The notes under the pieces: generated by a model
Seen by the model: only the letters and a program-made list of their open reading frames with translations
Databases searched by the model: none
Told to the model about the DNA's origin: nothing
Shown here: positions 5,293-9,609 of the stretch, piece after piece
Layout of the letters: each line of letters opens with the position of its first letter
Numbering within the stretch: position 1 is the first letter of the stretch
Made by a program: the position numbers and the translations under genes
Assembly (NCBI GenBank): GCA_000438015.1
Contig: FR901605.1
Coordinates: 20,387-29,995, forward strand
Direction: 5' to 3'
Origin: Coraliomargarita sp. CAG:312
GTDB taxonomy: Bacteria > Verrucomicrobiota > Verrucomicrobiia > Opitutales > Intestinicryptomonadaceae
Length of the DNA stretch: 9,609 bases

Positions 5293-6948
5293 CTACCTTC
5301 TGCGCCTCGATGCAAAACAGGCGGCCGCAACCCCAAGAATCGCCCCGATTAAAGCGGGCTCCGGAACTGCCGTCGCGGCCAAAAAGCCGTTTTCATCTAT
5401 ATAGAAGTCTTTCCATCCGTCGGCTATTATATCCAGATAGCCGTCGGCATTTTTATCGGCGTCGATAACGCTCGCAATTTTTATGGTGTTTTCGCGAAAA
5501 CCTTCTATTGTGAGGGAGACAGAATCGTCCGCCAGCCCCTCGGCGCATGCAGCGTCTATTTTGTTTGAAATCTTCTGCATTGTAAGCAAGTCTACATCTT
5601 CCCCCAATACGAGAGTCATGTTGGCACCGGTCTCAAAAGCAAGGGCATATATGTCGTTATTAGCCAATATTTCAACCCTTGTTTGTCCGCTGTAAGACCA
5701 TATATTGAAATTTGACTGCCCGGAAGAATCTCCTAAACAAATCGCGTTTGTAGAGCGCAATATCAGCGTGCCGCCGTCCCAAATTCTTATCGCCGCATAG
5801 CCGTTTGAGCCAAAATCTATGGAATTTTCCGCGCTTCCAATATCAAGCGTCCCGGAAACATTTATGTTCTTATACCCGCCGGACAGCGACAATTTTCCGG
5901 TTTCACCGACTTTCAAAGTCGCCCCGGCGTCAATAAGAATATTTTGCGTTATGGTTTCATCTGTCGATTGGTTGAGAGTGCCGTCCAGATAAAGCGTCCC
6001 TGCATTAACGCTTACGGCCTTGGAATTTACAACGCCCCCGGCATTAACATTTATGTCCGAATGTATATCGAAAGAGCTTGATATATTTAGAATGCCAGTA
6101 GCCCCCACTGTAAATCCCTGGGTATTATCGCTCGTTATAACCTTTGGCGTATTTAGCGTCCCGTTTATTACAGCCGAAGCTTCCATTAGGTTAAAGTGGG
6201 TCAGAGCGTCCACCTGTCCGCCCGACTTTATCTTGAAAACGCTGTCGCCCCAAAGCGTTATGGCGCTGGCGCTCGTAAGCCCTCCAACCTCAACATTTGT
6301 ATAACCGGCTGAAATCTGATTATAATTTCCCGCAGAATCCTGGGCATTAAAAATACCGTCAAAAATATAATAGCTTTGGTTTACAAGGCTTGAATTCGTG
6401 CCGGATAGAAATATGCGGTTTTCTACCCTAACATTGGTGTTGGCTTGAAATTCAACTATTTTTGTAATGGCAGAAACCTCCTTTGTTTCGGTATGAATTG
6501 TATTTGTGGATGTGCTGAATATTATTTCGTCTCCGTCTATTTTAAAAACGTAATTGCCGTTTTCAAATGACAATGTATCCGAAACAGGCGAATCTCCGCT
6601 GTTGGAGCGCAATTCTATCAAAGTTCTCGTGGTTGAATTGCCGTCGATTGTCAAGGTATGGTATTCGTCGGGATTTTCTATCTTGTATCCGTCGGAATCA
6701 ACCATTGAAACAGTCACCCCGCGGTTCGACCAATTTGTTCCCACGCTGGTCAAGGTTAGGTCTTGGTTTAAGGTATAGGGGCCGTTTGCCTGAAGCCAAG
6801 CGCGTTCGGTAGATGTGGGCAATGCTCCGCTAGACCAAATTGTGGGGTCTGTCAGCTCGCCCACTTTTGTAGTATCGACTTCGGCGGAAAACGCCGCTTT
6901 CGCCATGAGAAAAAGGAACACTGAAGAAGCAACAAAAGATGTTTTCAT
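5293..6948 (-). CDS. Secreted beta-helix-like protein with PEP-CTERM sorting signal
   Basis: About 551 residues from ATG 6948. Residues 1-22 are a signal peptide (MKTSF, hydrophobic core, AFSA before E23). The body is a low-complexity, Thr/Ser/Asn/Gly-rich surface protein with many short strand-and-turn units (GTLNTPKV, GATGILNIS, GGVVNSKAVSVNAGTLYLDG, VSGTLDIG), like autotransporter passengers or pectate-lyase-type beta-helices. Near the end, DADKNADGYLD (about 496-506) resembles a calcium-binding loop. The C-terminus is a PEP-CTERM signal: VPEP (528-531), a hydrophobic stretch through FAS, then RRRR. In characterised or predicted systems this tail is processed by an exosortase and the protein is exported to the envelope or extracellular matrix. 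No exosortase gene is in the window. A TTG at 7002 would lengthen the frame, but it would place charged residues ahead of the signal peptide and has no Shine-Dalgarno. Specific function unknown; an adhesin or matrix role is a guess. Confidence 0.87.
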   Translation of the reverse strand: MKTSFVASSVFLFLMAKAAFSAEVDTTKVGELTDPTIWSSGALPTSTERAWLQANGPYTLNQDLTLTSVGTNWSNRGVTVSMVDSDGYKIENPDEYHTLTIDGNSTTRTLIELRSNSGDSPVSDTLSFENGNYVFKIDGDEIIFSTSTNTIHTETKEVSAITKIVEFQANTNVRVENRIFLSGTNSSLVNQSYYIFDGIFNAQDSAGNYNQISAGYTNVEVGGLTSASAITLWGDSVFKIKSGGQVDALTHFNLMEASAVINGTLNTPKVITSDNTQGFTVGATGILNISSSFDIHSDINVNAGGVVNSKAVSVNAGTLYLDGTLNQSTDETITQNILIDAGATLKVGETGKLSLSGGYKNINVSGTLDIGSAENSIDFGSNGYAAIRIWDGGTLILRSTNAICLGDSSGQSNFNIWSYSGQTRVEILANNDIYALAFETGANMTLVLGEDVDLLTMQKISNKIDAACAEGLADDSVSLTIEGFRENTIKIASVIDADKNADGYLDIIADGWKDFYIDENGFLAATAVPEPALIGAILGVAAACFASRRRR

Positions 6949-6963
6949 ACAGACGTAATTTTT

Positions 6964-6986
6964 TTTAAGCTTAAACAAGCTTAAAC
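6964..6986. repeat. Tandem 10-bp repeat and palindrome upstream of the PEP-CTERM gene
   Basis: AAGCTTAAAC occurs twice in direct tandem (6967-6976 and 6977-6986). The first copy is embedded in a perfect 12-base palindrome, TTTAAGCTTAAA (6964-6975). The block lies 16-38 bases before ATG 6948, within the probable leader or promoter of the secreted protein. It could be an operator or a slippage-prone spacer. Confidence 0.6.
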
Positions 6987-7052
6987 GGCTCAAAAAAAAC
7001 AATCAAGCAAAATAATAGAAATCAAATAAATATGAAGATAAAAATAAATTTT

Positions 7053-7934
7053 TTATTTCTTTGAAATATTTTTCTCAAGGCTAGACGTTATAAAGTTGTA
7101 CGCTTCGTCAACAGTATCCGCAAATATGAAGAAATCCAAGTCCTTCTTTGTAATGACATCGGTTTTTACCATGTAATTGAAGTCGACAACTTTTTCCCAA
7201 TATTTTCTTCCGAATAAAACCGTAGGAATATAATTAGCGGTTTTGCGGGTTTTCATCAAGGTAAACACTTCAAAAAATTCGTCGAAAGTTCCTGTTCCTC
7301 CCGGGAAAACAACCAAAGCTTTTGCAAAAAAGAGAAGCCAAAACTTGCGCATTAGGAAGTAATGGAAATTCATCCACACGCCCTTGTCGACATACTTGTT
7401 GCGGCGCTGTTCATCGGGAATAAATATTGTAGCGCCCACTGTTTTGCCCCCAGCCATAAACGCGCCCTTATTGGCCGCTTCCATAATGCCCGGGCCGCCT
7501 CCGGTCATAATATAATATTTCTGGTCGCCTGGAACCTCCAGACAATTGCTCCACTCTTGAATTCTGCGCGCCAGCTCTTCGGCAGCAGTGTAATATTTGC
7601 TCATCTCATAAGCCATTTTCGCGCGCTCGAGATTCTCCCTCCCCTCTTTTGTGTTGGCGCGCTTCTTGGCGGCCTCAAGATTTTCAAGCGCTACGGCTTC
7701 CGGCTTAATTCTGGCAGACCCAAACATTGTTATGGTGTTTTGAATTCCCTCCTGCTCCATTATGAACGCAGGCATAAGCAAGTCGCGCTGTATGCGCATT
7801 AGGCGTTCGGACATATCCGCGAAAACGCATTCTATGGGCTGCTCGCAACTAATGGAAACTGATTCGTCCATTTTTTCCGGCTTTTGTTTTGCGGCTCTTT
7901 TTTTAGTCGCGGTCTTTTTTTCTGTTTTTTTCAT
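7053..7934 (-). CDS. LOG-family (TIGR00730-like) nucleotide 5'-monophosphate phosphoribohydrolase-like protein
   Basis: A 293-residue Rossmann-fold protein of the LOG/'lysine decarboxylase-like' family. The diagnostic motifs are present: TMFGSARI (residues 69-76), GGGPGIMEAANKGA (145-158) and PGGTGTFDEFFE (211-222), with the Glu of the PGGxGTxxE motif at 219. Well-studied members split nucleoside monophosphates such as AMP or cytokinin ribotides into base and ribose 5-phosphate; the physiological substrate here cannot be read from sequence. It is longer than minimal LOG proteins because of an insertion around 85-135 and a Lys-rich N-terminal tail (nine Lys in the first 21 residues). A second ATG at 7871, preceded by GGAAAA, would remove that tail, so the start is uncertain. 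ATG 7934 has no Shine-Dalgarno and sits directly behind an AT-rich TATAAT-like stretch. It lies downstream of a strong terminator, so it likely has its own promoter. Confidence 0.93.
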   Translation of the reverse strand: MKKTEKKTATKKRAAKQKPEKMDESVSISCEQPIECVFADMSERLMRIQRDLLMPAFIMEQEGIQNTITMFGSARIKPEAVALENLEAAKKRANTKEGRENLERAKMAYEMSKYYTAAEELARRIQEWSNCLEVPGDQKYYIMTGGGPGIMEAANKGAFMAGGKTVGATIFIPDEQRRNKYVDKGVWMNFHYFLMRKFWLLFFAKALVVFPGGTGTFDEFFEVFTLMKTRKTANYIPTVLFGRKYWEKVVDFNYMVKTDVITKKDLDFFIFADTVDEAYNFITSSLEKNISKK

Positions 7935-7977
7935 AATTATAATATATGTCGCGTTTTGCTTATTTGCTCGTTTGGGT

Positions 7978-8016
7978 AGAAAAACACCGCTTGTGAAACT
8001 AATTCAAAGCGGCGTT
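7978..8016 (-). terminator. Strong rho-independent terminator of the IPT/TIG lipoprotein gene
   Basis: On the minus strand AACGCCGCTT (8016-8007) pairs with AAGCGGTGTT (7992-7983) through ten pairs including one G-U. An inner TGAA/TTCA stem extends the hairpin, and TTTCT follows. It begins about 28 bases after the stop codon at 8046-8044 and separates the lipoprotein gene from the LOG-family gene. Confidence 0.85.
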
Positions 8017-8043
8017 AAATTTCAAAGAACTTTTTAAGTAAAG

Positions 8044-9039
8044 CTATTTATCGGACTTTTCTGAGGCGTTCGATTTGACAGGAGCTTCAAGATTCTCCTT
8101 TGACACTTCCTCCGGCAGTTTTATTTCTTCTGTTATAACCTCCACAGGCACAACTTTCTCATTAAACCCGACTCCGTTTATATAGAGAGCTCCCTTGCCT
8201 GCTGCCGCCGCTTTCAACGACACGCTAGTTGAAGTCTGGCCTTCCGGAACAACGACTTCGTCCATTATAATGGAACTGGGAATATTGGTTTTCACATCTA
8301 TCGGATAGCCTCCCTTTGGCGCTGCAAAGCCTATGTTAAAAATCAAATTAGTGACGTCGGAACTCTTCATTGTGATTGACGCCGGAGAAACCTGCATTTC
8401 GGCGGGATCCACGCGGAACTGCCCTATCCATAAATCGCCTTTGGTCCCTACGAGGTTTACATCGTAATTTTTCCCAGCCTCAAGCGGTGGAACCGTAAAG
8501 TTCAGAGTTGAGCGCGAAAGATACTCCGTGTCGGCATCGACTCCTCCAATAGTAATTTTATCCAGTTTGTCAAATCCCCTTCCCAAAACCGGGACTTCGG
8601 AACCAACTGGGCCGCGCTCGTTTTGAATATTTACGACATATCTGGAAACCGGCTTAAGTTCGTAAACCGTGCGGCTTTTTATCACGCGCTCCTCGCTTAC
8701 ACCTTTTACGGTGTTGTCGACCTTATATTTGAGCATAAAATAATACTTTGCGTCTTTTCTGCCTTTGGGCATGACGTAATCGTACTCATAAATGCGGTCA
8801 TACTTCATATCCTTTACTTCCTTCATGGGTATAACCTGCTCATCTATTACTATAAAAGGTTCAATGGAATCCTTAACAAGGGAACCGTCGTTGATATACG
8901 CGCTCATACTTAAAGTGTATATGCGCGAAGCGTTTTCCGGAACAGACTCCGGAGACAAATTCGTAAGGCTTGAGCAACCGCCAAGAACGGCGGAGGCGAC
9001 CGCCAAAAACAATACCGAGATTTTCTTTGCTTTATTCAT
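8044..9039 (-). CDS. IPT/TIG-domain outer-membrane-type lipoprotein
   Basis: About 331 residues from ATG 9039. A lipoprotein signal (MNKAKK, hydrophobic core, LGGC) puts the lipidated Cys at 22, with Ser at +2 favouring the outer membrane. A first extracytoplasmic domain (about 25-135) contains SLTNLSPESVPENASRIYTL, SIEPFIVIDEQVIPM and YYFMLKYKVDN. It is followed by an IPT/TIG immunoglobulin-like domain (about 139-199: GPVGSEVPVLGRGF, ITIGGV, LNFTVPP, VNLVGTKGD). A further beta-sandwich-like region and a charged, Glu/Lys-rich tail complete it. From memory, lipoproteins opening with 'LTNLTPxSxPxNPSxxYTxE' recur in Verrucomicrobiota as conserved proteins of unknown function; this is not verified. 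The longer start at 9057 would put YYFNA before the signal's positive residues and lacks a Shine-Dalgarno. A strong terminator follows. Role unknown, perhaps envelope scaffolding. Confidence 0.85.
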   Translation of the reverse strand: MNKAKKISVLFLAVASAVLGGCSSLTNLSPESVPENASRIYTLSMSAYINDGSLVKDSIEPFIVIDEQVIPMKEVKDMKYDRIYEYDYVMPKGRKDAKYYFMLKYKVDNTVKGVSEERVIKSRTVYELKPVSRYVVNIQNERGPVGSEVPVLGRGFDKLDKITIGGVDADTEYLSRSTLNFTVPPLEAGKNYDVNLVGTKGDLWIGQFRVDPAEMQVSPASITMKSSDVTNLIFNIGFAAPKGGYPIDVKTNIPSSIIMDEVVVPEGQTSTSVSLKAAAAGKGALYINGVGFNEKVVPVEVITEEIKLPEEVSKENLEAPVKSNASEKSDK

Positions 9040-9083
9040 TGCGTTGAAATAATACATTATGTTTATAAAAAAGACCTTCCGTT

Positions 9084-9609
9084 ATGCAAGCTATTTTCAA
9101 GAATTTCGGAATTTATGTTCACGTCCCCTTTTGCGCGCAAAATTGCGACTACTGCAGATTCTATAAACGCGCTCCAAACAGCGAGGACTTCCGTTTATAT
9201 GTCGAAACAATTGCCTCCGAACTTAAGCTGCATTCAGACGAAAACGGAGGAAAGCTCCCTCAGGCGGACACTTTATTTTGGGGCGGCGGCACTCCGTCGG
9301 TTCTGCCTGAAAAATACTTGGAGACCTTGTGCGAAATATTTTCGGGGGAATTGAGGCCGCTGCGGGAATGGACTGTTGAAGTAGCGCCAACGTCGGCAAG
9401 TTCCTCAAAATTAAAAATATTGAAACAATGGGGCGTCACGCGGATATCTATGGGAGTCCAAAGTTTCAATCAAAAAACGCTGTCGGCTCTCGGGCGAAAG
9501 CATACGCTAAAGGCGACTATGGAGGCAATAGAACGCGTGGCTGAAACCGGATTTAAAAACTTTTCCATAGATTTAATCTTTGGGGCTGAATCTCAAAGCA
9601 TGGATGAAT
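9084..9609 (+). CDS. hemW: HemW-like radical SAM heme chaperone, N-terminal part (cut by right edge)
   Basis: The first 175 codons of a radical SAM protein, from ATG 9084 to the window end without a stop. The iron-sulfur motif is plain: YVHVPFCAQNCDYCRF with Cys 17, 21 and 24 (CxxxCxxC). The SAM-binding FWGGGTPS (about 73-80) follows, then WTVEVAPT, GVTRISMGVQSFNQKTLSALGRKH and FSIDLIFGAESQSMDE. These are the HemN/HemW family blocks. The absence of the extra N-terminal region of true coproporphyrinogen dehydrogenases (HemN) before the Cys motif favours HemW, which handles heme for respiratory enzymes. The separating C-terminal domains are outside the window. Arg follows the third Cys, where Asp is common in the family. 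It is divergent from the IPT/TIG lipoprotein gene with only 44 bases between the two start codons. No clear Shine-Dalgarno is visible. Confidence 0.9.
   Translation, partial: MQAIFKNFGIYVHVPFCAQNCDYCRFYKRAPNSEDFRLYVETIASELKLHSDENGGKLPQADTLFWGGGTPSVLPEKYLETLCEIFSGELRPLREWTVEVAPTSASSSKLKILKQWGVTRISMGVQSFNQKTLSALGRKHTLKATMEAIERVAETGFKNFSIDLIFGAESQSMDE

Noticed and set aside
4916..5404. 162-codon plus-strand frame as a real gene
   Set aside because: TTG start without Shine-Dalgarno, passes through a convincing terminator of the opposite gene and overlaps that gene's coding end. Kept only as a possibility within the unassigned stretch.
6949..7002. N-terminal extension of the PEP-CTERM protein from TTG 7002
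   Set aside because: It would add a charged leader before a clean signal peptide that begins at ATG 6948, spans the tandem repeat, and has no ribosome binding site.
7041..7060. AT-only inverted repeat after the LOG-family gene as a terminator
   Set aside because: The stem is AAATAAA/TTTATTT without GC pairs and overlaps the stop codon. It is too weak to call in such AT-rich sequence.
9058..9083. Shared TTTATAAA (9062-9069) as a bidirectional -10 box for the lipoprotein gene and hemW
   Set aside because: The hexamer is palindromic and close to consensus, but neither direction has a convincing -35 at the right spacing.

Overview
The window looks like a chromosomal segment of a Gram-negative bacterium, most likely a Verrucomicrobiota member (Opitutales or Puniceicoccales-like). 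Three signs point that way: a secreted beta-helix-like protein with a C-terminal PEP-CTERM sorting tail (VPEP, hydrophobic stretch, RRRR), two outer-membrane-type lipoproteins, and an IPT/TIG-containing lipoprotein of a kind I associate from memory with that phylum. Housekeeping genes are interleaved with cell-envelope genes. I saw no phage, insertion sequence, CRISPR array, tRNA or rRNA. The phylum assignment is inference.

Left block, minus strand (3379 down to 1): three tightly packed genes read as one operon. First comes a pyruvate-oxidase-like thiamine-diphosphate enzyme with a rubredoxin domain fused to its N-terminus. Its stop codon abuts the start of an orphan LivJ-type solute-binding lipoprotein. 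That is followed 3 bases later by a truncated membrane protein that looks like the N-terminus of ComEC/Rec2 and runs off the left edge.

Central block, plus strand (3511-4803): rpoZ (RNA polymerase omega, TTG start with a perfect Shine-Dalgarno), then smpB (trans-translation) and trmL (wobble-base tRNA methylation). A rho-independent terminator hairpin lies between rpoZ and smpB, only 14 bases before the smpB start. A stretch of nearly 500 bases without a recognisable gene (4804-5292) follows and contains the terminator of the next, oppositely oriented gene.

Right block, minus strand (9039 down to 5293): an IPT/TIG lipoprotein with a strong terminator behind it, a LOG-family nucleotide phosphoribohydrolase-like protein, and the PEP-CTERM protein. 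A short divergent gap then separates the lipoprotein from hemW (plus strand), a radical-SAM heme chaperone truncated by the right edge.

The most unusual item is the rubredoxin/pyruvate-oxidase fusion. It suggests an oxidative decarboxylase whose electrons may leave through a built-in one-electron iron centre, in an operon with an orphan binding protein and a competence-type channel gene. I found no clear new defence or mobile system.
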